A stretch of 64,000 nt of DNA, from positions 124,001 to 188,000 of the forward strand of contig NZ_JANHOH010000010.1 in the NCBI RefSeq assembly GCF_024498135.1, given 5' to 3'. Origin of the DNA: Mucilaginibacter aquariorum (GTDB taxonomy: Bacteria; Bacteroidota; Bacteroidia; Sphingobacteriales; Sphingobacteriaceae). Below, in pieces: positions 35,647-42,622 of the stretch (its first letter is position 1; each line of letters starts with the position of its first letter). The position numbers and the translations under genes were made by a program. Under the pieces are notes generated by a model. That model had not been told where the DNA came from and ran no database searches. It was given only the letters and a program-made list of their open reading frames with translations.

Positions 35647-36030
35647 TTATTTAACCTCAACTACTGCTCCGGCTTCCTCTAATTGAGATTTCAAAGATTG
35701 AGCTTCTTCTTTAGTTACGCCAGTTTTAACCTCTTTAGGTGCACCGTCAACTAAATCTTTAGCTTCTTTCAAACCTAAGCCAGTTAAGTCTTTTACTAAT
35801 TTAACAACTGCTAATTTTGAACCACCTGCTTCTTTCAGGATTACGTCAAATGCAGTTTGCTCAGCCGCAGCTGCAGGAGCGTCATCGCCACCACCAGCAG
35901 CCGGTGCAGCAGCAACAGCTGCAGCAGCTGGCTCAATGCCATACTCGTCTTTCAAGATCTGAGCTAATTCGTTTACTTCCTTTACTGTTAAGTTTACCAA
36001 CTGTTCAGCAAACGCTTTTAAATCCGCCAT
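35647..36030 (-). CDS. rplL: 50S ribosomal protein L7/L12
   Basis: A 127-residue protein with an N-terminal dimerisation helix pair (ADLKAFAEQLVNLTVKEVNELAQIL), a flexible Ala/Gly/Pro-rich hinge around residues 35-57 and the C-terminal domain (TAFDVILKEAGGSKLAVVK, LTGLGLKEAKDLVDGAP). Multiple copies form the ribosomal stalk, anchored by L10, and recruit translational GTPases. It follows rplJ (57-nt gap) in the conserved rplKAJL order. The reading frame is intact. Confidence 0.98.
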   Translation of the reverse strand: MADLKAFAEQLVNLTVKEVNELAQILKDEYGIEPAAAAVAAAPAAGGGDDAPAAAAEQTAFDVILKEAGGSKLAVVKLVKDLTGLGLKEAKDLVDGAPKEVKTGVTKEEAQSLKSQLEEAGAVVEVK

Positions 36031-36087
36031 TTTATTTTTTATTTTTACTTAATGCTTTTTTGTTTAAATCGAACTTTAAGGTGTTCG

Positions 36088-36606
36088 TTAACCTCTTTCT
36101 TGTAATGTTTTTACAACACCTGCTAATATATTTCCGCCTGATTGTAATGCAGAAATAACGTTCTTGGCTGGTGATTGCAATAAGCCTACTATCTCGCCAA
36201 TCAATTGTTCCTTTGATTTTAGTTTGGTCAAAGTATCTAATTGATTATCGCCGATAAATATCGCTGAATCAATGTATGCTGCTTTTAAAACTGGTTTATC
36301 ACCTTTTTTCCTTAAAGCTTTGATCAACTTTGCCGGGGCAGTTGCTGATTTTGAGAAAAGGATTGATGAAGAACCTTTTAATACATCATATATCGGGGAA
36401 AAATCACCTTCTGCGGCTTCCATAGCTTTTCTGATCAAGCTATTTTTTGCAACCTGCATGGTGATATCAGCCTCGAAACATTGACGACGGATATTATTCA
36501 CTTTTGCAACCGTTAGATCAGCTGTATCGGTAATATAAAAATTACCGTACTCTTTAATCTGATCAGCAAGGGCAAGAACAAGGTCGTGTTTTTCTTCTTT
36601 ATTCAT
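36088..36606 (-). CDS. rplJ: 50S ribosomal protein L10
   Basis: A 172-residue L10. The N-terminal domain contains KHDLVLALADQIKEYGNFYITD, then VNNIRRQCFEADITMQVAKNSL and a C-terminal helix region that binds L7/L12 dimers. It anchors the L7/L12 stalk to 23S rRNA. In many bacteria L10 (or the L10-L12 complex) represses its own mRNA, but only 2 nt separate it from rplA here, so no separate leader for such control is apparent. Confidence 0.97.
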   Translation of the reverse strand: MNKEEKHDLVLALADQIKEYGNFYITDTADLTVAKVNNIRRQCFEADITMQVAKNSLIRKAMEAAEGDFSPIYDVLKGSSSILFSKSATAPAKLIKALRKKGDKPVLKAAYIDSAIFIGDNQLDTLTKLKSKEQLIGEIVGLLQSPAKNVISALQSGGNILAGVVKTLQERG

Positions 36607-36608
36607 GA

Positions 36609-37307
36609 TTAAATTCCCGCTACTGATTTAGTTTCAATTGTAATTCCCGGCGACATTGTTGAAGAGATATGTATGCTCTTAAAATATGTGCCCTTTGCTG
36701 CTGATGGTTTTAATTTAGAGATAGTTTGCAATACTTCTAATGCATTCTCATAAATTTTATCAGCAGAGAAAGATGCTTTTCCTATTGAAGTGTGGATGAT
36801 ACCGGTTTTATCAACCTTGAAATCGATCTTACCACCTTTTACCTCAGTTACAGCTTTACCAACTTCTGGTGTTACTGTTCCTGATTTAGGGTTAGGCATA
36901 AGGTTACGTGGGCCTAATATTCTGCCCAAACGACCTACCTTAGCCATAACGCTTGGCATAGTGATGATAATATCAACATCAGTCCATCCGCCTTCAATCT
37001 TGGCAATATAATCATCCAAACCTACGAAATCCGCACCTGCGTCTTTAGCTTCTTGCTCCTTATCTGGAGTACAAAGCACCAACACACGTACAGTTTTACC
37101 GGTTCCATGAGGCAATGTTGCAATACCACGTACCATTTGATTGGCTTTACGAGGGTCAACACCTAAACGCACATCTATATCAACTGATGAATCAAATTTG
37201 GTATTGGTTAATTCCTTTACCAATGATGACGCATCTTGTAATGTATACGATTTATTAGCCTCAATTTTGGAGAGTGCCGCTTTTTGATTTTTTGTTAATC
37301 TAGCCAC
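36609..37307 (-). CDS. rplA: 50S ribosomal protein L1
   Basis: A 232-residue L1 starting at GTG (37,305-37,307). Characteristic segments are FDSSVDIDVRLGVDPRKANQ, RILGPRNLMPNPKSGTVTP (the 23S/mRNA-binding signature) and the C-terminal SSTMSPGITIE. It forms the mobile L1 stalk next to the E site and in many bacteria represses the rplK-rplA mRNA. It lies 23 nt after rplK and 2 nt before rplJ. Confidence 0.98.
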   Translation of the reverse strand: MARLTKNQKAALSKIEANKSYTLQDASSLVKELTNTKFDSSVDIDVRLGVDPRKANQMVRGIATLPHGTGKTVRVLVLCTPDKEQEAKDAGADFVGLDDYIAKIEGGWTDVDIIITMPSVMAKVGRLGRILGPRNLMPNPKSGTVTPEVGKAVTEVKGGKIDFKVDKTGIIHTSIGKASFSADKIYENALEVLQTISKLKPSAAKGTYFKSIHISSTMSPGITIETKSVAGI

Positions 37308-37330
37308 TGTCTTAAACTGATTTGTATTAA

Positions 37331-37774
37331 TTAATTACTCCAGGGTGCCGTACCTGATACGGTTATCCCCATACTGCGGGCAGTACCTGCCACCATTTTC
37401 ATGGCTGATTCTACTGTGAATGCATTCAAATCAGTCATTTTATCCTTGGCAATGTTCTCAACCTGTTCCCAATTTACATTGGCAACTTTTTTACGGTTGG
37501 GTTCAGCCGAACCACTCTTTAAGCCAGTTGCTTCTAAAAGCTGTATAGCTACAGGAGGGGTTTTGATGATAAAATCGAAAGACTTGTCGACATAAACAGT
37601 AATAACTACAGGTAACACTTTACCAGGTTTATCCTGGGTACGTGCGTTGAACTGCTTGCAAAACTCCATAATGTTCACACCTTTTGCACCCAATGCTGGG
37701 CCAATTGGAGGAGATGGGTTTGCAGCGCCGCCCTTCACTTGTAGCTTTACCATCGCACCGACTTCTTTTGCCAT
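37331..37774 (-). CDS. rplK: 50S ribosomal protein L11
   Basis: A 147-residue L11. KGGAANPSPPIGPALGAKG carries the proline-rich loop that binds antibiotics of the thiostrepton class with 23S rRNA. MEFCKQFNART and the C-terminal GTARSMGITV signature, which binds helix 43/44 of 23S rRNA, are intact. It belongs to the GTPase-associated centre. It is separated from nusG by 203 nt that contain a family A periodic repeat but no T-rich terminator. Confidence 0.98.
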   Translation of the reverse strand: MAKEVGAMVKLQVKGGAANPSPPIGPALGAKGVNIMEFCKQFNARTQDKPGKVLPVVITVYVDKSFDFIIKTPPVAIQLLEATGLKSGSAEPNRKKVANVNWEQVENIAKDKMTDLNAFTVESAMKMVAGTARSMGITVSGTAPWSN

Positions 37775-37840
37775 TTTGATTTGTTTTAATTATAACTCAA
37801 TGTTAGTAAGTGGAAGCTAAGTAACATTTAAGATCGTTAG

Positions 37841-37978
37841 GTTTGAGATATTAGATAGGAGATTTGAGACTCGTACCAGGTTATTCAAACCTTTATATTG
37901 TTATATTTATTGTTTAGTATCCTCAATATGACCCTTAGATGTTTCATCATCTAAAATCTCACATCTCCTATCTAAACT
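37841..37978. repeat. Periodic-word inverted repeat, family A (7-nt period), between nusG and rplK
   Basis: The left arm (37,841-37,868) has the words GTTTGAG, ATATTAG, ATAGGAG, ATTTGAG. The right arm (37,951-37,978) has CTAAAAT, CTCACAT, CTCCTAT, CTAAACT and touches the nusG stop codon. The spacer of about 82 nt between the arms is the longest among the family A elements. Confidence 0.85.
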
Positions 37979-38520
37979 TATTCTTTCTCTACCTGCATGT
38001 AATTCAATTCAAGCGGCGTACGGCGCCCGAAGATCTTTACCATTACTTTTAATTTCTTTTTCTCTTCGTTAACCTCTTCAATCACACCGCTAAAACCGTT
38101 GAATGGACCATCCATTACCTTAACGTTTTCGCCAACGTAATATGGAACATTCATTGTTTCGCCTTGAGCGCTCATCTCATCAACCTTACCTAAAATACGG
38201 TTAACTTCGGCCTGGCGTAAAGGGATAGCGTTGCCTTGTTTATCACCTAAAAAGCCTATAACGCTGTTCACATTTTTAATAATGTGCTCCAGCTCGCCAT
38301 CAAGTGCGGCTTCCATCAATACATAACCTGGAAAATAGTTACGCTCTTTAGCGATCTTTTTCCCGTCACGCATCTGGTAATATTTTTCGGTAGGAATAAG
38401 TACTTGCGGCACTAAGTGTGTTATACCTAACCTGCTTATTTCCGCATCTATATATTGCTTTACCTTTTTTTCTTTACCACTGATGGCCCTAACTACGTAC
38501 CACTTTAATTGATCACTCAT
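37978..38520 (-). CDS. nusG: Transcription termination/antitermination protein NusG
   Basis: A 180-residue NusG. The NGN domain occupies the first 110 residues (LKWYVVRAISGKEKKVKQYI, ERNYFPGYVLMEA), followed by a KOW domain (GENVKVMDGPFNGFSGVIEEV, VMVKIFGRRTPLELNY). It binds RNA polymerase, influences elongation and Rho-dependent termination, and can couple polymerase to the ribosome. It is located 10 nt after secE in the classical secE-nusG pair. Confidence 0.98.
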   Translation of the reverse strand: MSDQLKWYVVRAISGKEKKVKQYIDAEISRLGITHLVPQVLIPTEKYYQMRDGKKIAKERNYFPGYVLMEAALDGELEHIIKNVNSVIGFLGDKQGNAIPLRQAEVNRILGKVDEMSAQGETMNVPYYVGENVKVMDGPFNGFSGVIEEVNEEKKKLKVMVKIFGRRTPLELNYMQVEKE

Positions 38521-38530
38521 CTATATATAA

Positions 38531-38725
38531 TTAGGTTAGTGAAGTATAAAACTGATTAAGCAGGTAGCCTATTATCTGGTCCATACCAAAAATGACCATA
38601 GCAATAATCATTGCAGCTATTAACACCAATACGGCGCTGTTTTGCAATTCTCTCCAGGTTGGCCAGGTTACTTTCTCGGTCAACTCAATGTATGATTCTT
38701 TAATATATTCAGCTACGCCTGCCAT
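38531..38725 (-). CDS. secE: Preprotein translocase subunit SecE
   Basis: A 64-residue minimal SecE. The amphipathic N-terminal helix AEYIKESYIELTEKVTWPT contains the conserved K-V-T-W-P segment. One membrane helix follows (SAVLVLIAAMIIAMVIFGMD). It is part of the SecYEG channel at the inner membrane. Length agrees with SecE from non-enteric bacteria, which have one helix instead of three. It lies between tRNA-Trp and nusG, as in many bacterial genomes. Confidence 0.95.
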   Translation of the reverse strand: MAGVAEYIKESYIELTEKVTWPTWRELQNSAVLVLIAAMIIAMVIFGMDQIIGYLLNQFYTSLT

Positions 38726-38741
38726 TTTACTAATTGCTTAT

Positions 38742-38813
38742 GCACGGGAACAAGGATTCGAACCCTGATCAAAGGTTTTGGAGACCTCTATTCTACCGTT
38801 GAACTATTCCCGT
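38742..38813 (-). tRNA. tRNA-Trp (CCA anticodon)
   Basis: The 72-nt cloverleaf has acceptor ACGGGAA pairing with TTCCCGT, discriminator G, anticodon loop CTCCAAA with anticodon CCA, and T-loop GGTTCGAATCC. It lies between tuf and secE, 16 nt before the secE start. Confidence 0.97.
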
Positions 38814-38863
38814 GTATACTATCTCCTTAAAAAGGAAATTTGTATTGTATTTGCTTATTGTGA

Positions 38864-38897
38864 ATAAAGTACCGAGACAAAAGCCCCGGTACTTTAT
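38864..38897 (-). terminator. Hairpin after tuf (weak terminator or processing site)
   Basis: ATAAAGTACCG (38,864-38,874) pairs perfectly with CGGTACTTTAT (38,887-38,897) around a 12-nt loop. It starts 40 nt after the tuf stop codon and stands before tRNA-Trp. The U tract is short, so partial read-through into tRNA-Trp-secE is likely. Confidence 0.6.
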
Positions 38898-38937
38898 ACA
38901 AAATTAACCGTTTTGCTACCCATTTAAGGGTATGTAA

Positions 38938-40125
38938 TTATGCTAATATTTCAGTTACCTGACCAGCACCTACTGTTCTGCCACCTTCACGGATAGCGAA
39001 ACGTAAGCCTTTTTCCATAGCAATAGCGTTGATTAGCTTTACAGTGATAGTAACGTTATCACCTGGCATAACCATTTCTACACCTTCTGCCAATGAAATT
39101 TCACCGGTTACGTCAGTTGTACGGAAATAGAATTGTGGACGGTATTTGTTGAAGAATGGAGTGTGACGGCCACCTTCTGCTTTTGATAATACGTAAACCT
39201 CTGCTTTGAAATCAGTGTGAGGAGTTACTGAACCTGGTTTGCAAATAACCATACCCCTGCGGATATCAGTTTTTTCAATACCACGTAACAATAAACCTAC
39301 GTTATCACCAGCTTCACCTCTGTCAAGGATCTTGCGGAACATTTCCACACCTGTAACAGTTGATTTTAAGTTTTCAGCACCCATACCAAGGATGTCTACT
39401 TGCTCGCCTGAGTTAATAACACCACGCTCGATACGACCAGTTGCAACAGTACCACGACCAGTGATCGAGAATACGTCTTCAACAGGCATCAAGAAAGGAA
39501 GATCAGTTAAACGTGGAGGGATAGGGATCTGTGTATCTACAGCATCCATAAGCTCCATAATTTTATCTACCCATTTAGGCTCGCCGTTAAGGCCACCTAA
39601 TGCAGAACCTTGAATTACAGCGATATCATCACCTGGATAATCGTAGAATGATAATAATTCGCGGATTTCCATTTCAACAAGTTCTAACAATTCTGGATCA
39701 TCAACCATGTCAACTTTGTTCATAAACACAACCAATGAAGGCACACCAACCTGGCGGGCTAACAAGATGTGCTCACGGGTTTGAGGCATTGGACCATCAG
39801 TAGCGGCAACAACAATAATTGCACCGTCCATTTGAGCCGCACCTGTAACCATGTTTTTCACATAATCCGCGTGACCTGGACAGTCAACGTGTGCATAGTG
39901 ACGGTTTTGCGTTGAATACTCAACGTGTGCTGTATTGATTGTAATACCACGTTCTTTTTCTTCAGGAGCTGAGTCAATCGAATCGAATGAACGAGCTTCA
40001 GAGAAACCTTTGTCAGATAATACCTTAGTAATAGCTGCGGTAAGGGTTGTTTTACCGTGGTCAACGTGACCGATTGTACCGATGTTTAAGTGCGGTTTGC
40101 TACGGTCAAATTTTTCTTTTGCCAT
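38938..40125 (-). CDS. tuf: Translation elongation factor Tu
   Basis: A 395-residue EF-Tu. The G1 motif is GHVDHGKTTL (18-27), G2 RGITINTAHVEY, G3 DCPGHADYVKNM, G4 MNKVDMVDD; domains 2 and 3 complete the protein (GRGTVATGRIERG, GGRHTPFFNKYRPQFYFRTTDVTG). It delivers aminoacyl-tRNA to the ribosome as a GTP complex. It sits after a four-tRNA cluster in the tufB arrangement. The frame is intact. Confidence 0.99.
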   Translation of the reverse strand: MAKEKFDRSKPHLNIGTIGHVDHGKTTLTAAITKVLSDKGFSEARSFDSIDSAPEEKERGITINTAHVEYSTQNRHYAHVDCPGHADYVKNMVTGAAQMDGAIIVVAATDGPMPQTREHILLARQVGVPSLVVFMNKVDMVDDPELLELVEMEIRELLSFYDYPGDDIAVIQGSALGGLNGEPKWVDKIMELMDAVDTQIPIPPRLTDLPFLMPVEDVFSITGRGTVATGRIERGVINSGEQVDILGMGAENLKSTVTGVEMFRKILDRGEAGDNVGLLLRGIEKTDIRRGMVICKPGSVTPHTDFKAEVYVLSKAEGGRHTPFFNKYRPQFYFRTTDVTGEISLAEGVEMVMPGDNVTITVKLINAIAMEKGLRFAIREGGRTVGAGQVTEILA

Positions 40126-40184
40126 GATTTATATTTGTTTGTAGGTTAATTTATTATTAATTATAATTTGTATTCAAAATTATG

Positions 40185-40256
<72 letters not shown>

Positions 40257-40263
40257 TTGTTTT

Positions 40264-40353
40264 GTTCATTGGTTCACTCGTTGCTTAGTTCACTGGTCTT
40301 TTACGGCTGCCCTTAATGAACAAATGAACTAACCGACTAATGAACCAACCGAG
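40264..40353. repeat. Periodic-word inverted repeat, family C (8-nt period), between tRNA-Thr and tRNA-Gly
   Basis: The left arm (40,264-40,295) has the words GTTCATTG, GTTCACTC, GTTGCTTA, GTTCACTG. The right arm (40,314-40,353) has TAATGAAC, AAATGAAC, TAACCGAC, TAATGAAC and CAACCGAG, the last touching the tRNA-Gly 3' end. The element fills the whole spacer between the two tRNAs. Confidence 0.8.
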
Positions 40354-40424
40354 CGGAAGACGAGGTTCGAACTCGCGACCTATAGCTTGGAAGGCTATCG
40401 CTCTACCAACTGAGCTACTTCCGC
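40352..40424 (-). tRNA. tRNA-Gly (TCC anticodon)
   Basis: The 73-nt cloverleaf has acceptor GCGGAAG pairing with CTTCCGC, anticodon loop CTTCCAA (anticodon TCC, reading GGA/GGG) and T-loop GTTCGAAC. It corresponds to glyT in the E. coli tufB operon. Confidence 0.97.
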
Positions 40425-40433
40425 AAAAATAGT

Positions 40434-40507
40434 TAGTGAATCACTGACTTAGTGATTGAGCGATTTAAAAATCTACAATTCACTAATTCAATAACTCACT
40501 AATTACA
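40434..40507. repeat. Periodic-word inverted repeat, family D (8-nt period), between tRNA-Gly and tRNA-Tyr
   Basis: The left arm (40,434-40,465) has words TAGTGAAT, CACTGACT, TAGTGATT, GAGCGATT. The right arm (40,476-40,507) has CAATTCAC, TAATTCAA, TAACTCAC, TAATTACA. The loop is about 10 nt. It occupies the whole spacer between two tRNAs. Confidence 0.8.
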
Positions 40508-40509
40508 AG

Positions 40510-40590
40510 TGGGGGGAGAAGGATTCGAACCTTCGTAGCCGAAGCAGCGGATTTACAGTCCGCCCCATTTGACCGCTCTGGTATCCCCCC
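40510..40590 (-). tRNA. tRNA-Tyr (GTA anticodon)
   Basis: The 81-nt cloverleaf has acceptor GGGGGGA pairing with TCCCCCC, anticodon loop CTGTAAA (anticodon GTA) and an extended variable arm (GCTTCGGC region), as expected for a bacterial class II tRNA-Tyr. It matches tyrU of the E. coli tufB operon. Confidence 0.97.
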
Positions 40591-40597
40591 ATTGTTG

Positions 40598-40648
40598 ATT
40601 TCGGATTTATGATGTTCAAAGTTGAAGCTAAACATCACTCTTCCGAAA
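40598..40648. repeat. Periodic-word inverted repeat, family E (7-nt period), short form, between two tRNAs
   Basis: Left arm ATTTCGGATTT-ATGATGTT (40,598-40,616) and right arm AACATCACTCTTCCGAAAT (40,630-40,648) are inverted with a few mismatches around a 13-nt loop. The outer words ATTTCGG and CCGAAAT are the same as those of the long element at 52,532. Confidence 0.7.
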
Positions 40649-40655
40649 TAAACAG

Positions 40656-40728
40656 AGCCTCCTATCGGGATCGAACCAATGACCTACTGATTACAAGTCA
40701 GTCGCTCTACCAGCTGAGCTAAGGAGGC
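40656..40728 (-). tRNA. tRNA-Thr (TGT anticodon)
   Basis: The 73-nt cloverleaf has acceptor GCCTCCT pairing with AGGAGGC, anticodon loop CTTGTAA (anticodon TGT, reading ACA/ACG) and T-loop GGTTCGATCC. It is the first tRNA of the operon, matching thrU of E. coli tufB. Confidence 0.97.
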
Positions 40729-40868
40729 TTAAATTGTCACCATAACCTTGTTACCTTTACAGGTCTTTCCGGCTTTTGGTTGCAAATTAATATTGCGCTA
40801 TTTTTTTCTTTTAAAGAACCACCCTTTTAATAAACCAGAGATGATTAAACCCTCTCTGAAAGGGATTG

Positions 40869-40899
40869 CAAATCTACAAAAATTTAAACCCGTACAAAA
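40869..40899 (-). promoter_or_regulatory. Promoter of the tRNA-tuf operon (TTTG, 18 nt, TAGATTTG)
   Basis: On the minus strand TTTTG (40,895-40,899) is followed by 18 nt and then TAGATTTG (40,869-40,876), matching the Bacteroidota -33/-7 consensus. It stands right after the hpf terminator and about 140 nt before tRNA-Thr(TGT), so the operon would have a leader of around 130 nt. Confidence 0.7.
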
Positions 40900-40908
40900 T
40901 ATTTTTGC

Positions 40909-40940
40909 AAAAAAAATCGGCAGGCTTTAAACCTGCCGAT
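40909..40940 (-). terminator. Rho-independent terminator after hpf
   Basis: On the minus strand ATCGGCAGG pairs with CCTGCCGAT around TTTAAAG, followed by eight T residues (40,909-40,916). It lies 30 nt after the hpf stop codon and just upstream of the tRNA operon promoter. Confidence 0.9.
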
Positions 40941-40969
40941 CCGGGCTTCATTTTTGCCCTCGTATATGC

Positions 40970-41317
40970 TTAAAAATCATCTGTTTCCGCAATTAGCGCC
41001 GCTTTTTTTACGGCTTCGGCTGCAATAGATTTTTTTGTTTTGTGTTTTTCTATCTGCTTGCGAAGGCTCTCTACCACCAAATCTGTAGCCTCTTCAAACG
41101 TTTTGCACTTCTCTTTGGCAAAAATTTGGTTCCCGGGCAGCATAAGCTTTATCTCTGATATCTTATTAGCCTCATCCTCTACATTCTCTAATTTTAAATA
41201 AACTTCCCCGCTTATTATGTGATCAAAAAACGTTTCCAGCTTGTCTACTTTCTTTTGGATAAAATCCAACAATTTCTGATCTGCACTAAAGTGAATAGAT
41301 TGCACTGTAATTTTCAT
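40970..41317 (-). CDS. hpf: Ribosome hibernation-promoting factor / sigma-54 modulation family, short form
   Basis: A 115-residue HPF/RaiA-type protein. KITVQSIHFSADQKLLDFIQ, KVDKLETFFDHIISGEVYLKL and NKISEIKLMLPGNQIFAKE match the ribosome-binding domain, a beta-alpha-beta-beta-beta-alpha fold that enters the tRNA and mRNA channels of the 30S subunit. There is no C-terminal dimerisation domain, so it is the short type. It follows xerC by 12 nt and ends at a strong terminator, giving an rpsU-xerC-hpf arrangement next to the translation operon. Confidence 0.9.
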   Translation of the reverse strand: MKITVQSIHFSADQKLLDFIQKKVDKLETFFDHIISGEVYLKLENVEDEANKISEIKLMLPGNQIFAKEKCKTFEEATDLVVESLRKQIEKHKTKKSIAAEAVKKAALIAETDDF

Positions 41318-41329
41318 TTTTCCTCCTTT

Positions 41330-42244
41330 TTATGCCTTTGGATGGGCTTGTTTATAAATAGATTTAAGTCGTTCTACTGAATTGTGCGTGTAAATTTGCG
41401 TAGCGCTAAGGTTAGCGTGGCCAAGCAATTCTTTAATTGCGTTTAAATCGGCACCCTTATTTAGTAAGCTGGTTGCAAACGTGTGCCTTAACACGTGGGG
41501 GCTTTTTTTATCTTGGGTTGATATGTGTGAAAGATATTTCTGCACTATTAAATATATAAGCTTTGGATATGCACTTGCTCCTTTATCTGTAACGAGAAAC
41601 GTTACGGAATTGTTATGAAAATTTTCACTTTTCTTTGCCTCGGTATATCGCTTTAACAGTTGCACTAGCTCACTGTTAAGGGGTATTATCCTCTGTTTGT
41701 TGCGTTTACCTAAAACTTTAATGGTTTTCTCATACAAATTAATATCTTCCTCTTTTATGCCGATAATTTCGGCCAGGCGCATACCTGTGCCAAACAGCAT
41801 CTCAATAACCAGTTTATCGCGCAAACCTTTAAAGTTATTCGTAAAAATAGGATCTTCTATGGCATCCATCCTGCCATCAAGCATACCGGTTAACTTATCA
41901 CTATCAACTATGGTAGGCAGGTTCTTTGGCACTTTAGGCGCGTTTATACGCGATGTTGGGTTGATAGTTATCTCACCCTCCTGCAATAAAAACTTAAAGT
42001 ATTTGCGCAGCGTGGCAATTTTACGGTTAACCGAGCGTGCAAGCAGCTTGTTATCCATTAGCTCAACCATCCAGTTGCGGATATGGTGATGGCTAATTTC
42101 TGATGGGTGCGAAACCGATGGTGTGGTGTTGGGTGGGTTTAAAAAGAGCAGAAATTGCTCCATGTCCGATTGATAGGCAGATACCGTATGGGGTGAGTAT
42201 CTTTTCTCGAACCTGATGTACTCTATGAACTTATCTAAAAACAT
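41330..42244 (-). CDS. xerC: Tyrosine recombinase XerC/XerD family
   Basis: A 304-residue site-specific recombinase. The N-terminal SAM-like domain (FIEYIRFEKRYSPHTVSAYQ) is followed by a catalytic domain with the full set: Arg156 (GTGMRLAEI), Lys180 (KVLGK), His250 and Arg253 (HVLRHTFAT), His276 (LLGHANL) and nucleophile Tyr285 (ATQIYTH). Length and sequence fit the chromosome-dimer resolvases that act at dif, not a phage or transposon integrase. The ATG at 42,244 is chosen; it directly abuts the hairpin at 42,245-42,290. XerC and XerD cannot be told apart here with certainty. Confidence 0.9.
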   Translation of the reverse strand: MFLDKFIEYIRFEKRYSPHTVSAYQSDMEQFLLFLNPPNTTPSVSHPSEISHHHIRNWMVELMDNKLLARSVNRKIATLRKYFKFLLQEGEITINPTSRINAPKVPKNLPTIVDSDKLTGMLDGRMDAIEDPIFTNNFKGLRDKLVIEMLFGTGMRLAEIIGIKEEDINLYEKTIKVLGKRNKQRIIPLNSELVQLLKRYTEAKKSENFHNNSVTFLVTDKGASAYPKLIYLIVQKYLSHISTQDKKSPHVLRHTFATSLLNKGADLNAIKELLGHANLSATQIYTHNSVERLKSIYKQAHPKA

Positions 42245-42290
42245 AAAAACTATTTGAACACCCAATAAATTGAATGTACAAATAGTTTTT
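42245..42290 (-). terminator. 12-bp perfect hairpin between rpsU and xerC, abutting the xerC start codon
   Basis: On the minus strand AAAAACTATTTG pairs perfectly with CAAATAGTTTTT around a 22-nt loop, ending at the base before the xerC ATG. The T run ends the stem, so it could act as an rpsU terminator, an attenuator, or a structure that limits xerC translation. Confidence 0.6.
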
Positions 42291-42333
42291 TTATAGTGAC
42301 AAGAAAATCTGTAAAATTCTTTTTAAACAAGAA

Positions 42334-42528
42334 TTAAACAGTAGTTTCTAAATTCATATTCTGCTTGTAGATAGCATGTTTAATTTCATGCCTGCGGGTA
42401 ATTGATTTCTTTTCAAAAGCCTGGCGACTGCGCAGTTCTCTTAAAACACCCGTTTTTTCAAATTTCTTTTTAAAGCGTTTTAATGCTTTGTCTAATGATT
42501 CGCCGTCTTTTACGTTAATAATGATCAT
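42334..42528 (-). CDS. rpsU: 30S ribosomal protein S21
   Basis: A 64-residue S21. IIINVKDGESLDKALKRFK and RELRSRQAFEKKSITRRHE are typical of the family, which consists of a basic two-helix protein near the anti-Shine-Dalgarno region of 16S rRNA. A TACCTTTG promoter-like element is 29 nt upstream. The xerC-hpf genes follow on the same strand. Confidence 0.96.
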   Translation of the reverse strand: MIIINVKDGESLDKALKRFKKKFEKTGVLRELRSRQAFEKKSITRRHEIKHAIYKQNMNLETTV

Positions 42529-42556
42529 AATTCCAAATACCTCCTTTCAGGGACGT

Positions 42557-42564
42557 CAAAGGTA
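42557..42564 (-). promoter_or_regulatory. Probable -7 element (TACCTTTG) for rpsU
   Basis: On the minus strand TACCTTTG fits TAnnTTTG and lies 28 nt before the rpsU ATG. No TTTG is found at exactly 17-19 nt upstream, so the -33 is not supported. Confidence 0.45.
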
Positions 42565-42622
42565 GGAAAATACTTTTAATTCTGAAATACAATATTTTAA
42601 AAGATTTGCCTTTATTATCCTC

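Noticed and set aside
40175..40182. TAATTTTG element upstream of tuf as a separate tuf promoter
   Set aside because: It matches the -7 consensus, but no -33 TTTG is found at 17-19 nt and the sequence upstream is the tRNA-Thr gene.
40748..40930. 60-codon plus-strand frame in the gap between hpf and the tRNA cluster
   Set aside because: It runs antisense through the operon promoter and the hpf terminator and has no recognisable sequence.
41330..42244. Phage or integrative-element integrase
   Set aside because: Length, catalytic spacing and location with rpsU and hpf fit a housekeeping Xer recombinase, and no attachment site or cargo genes are seen.
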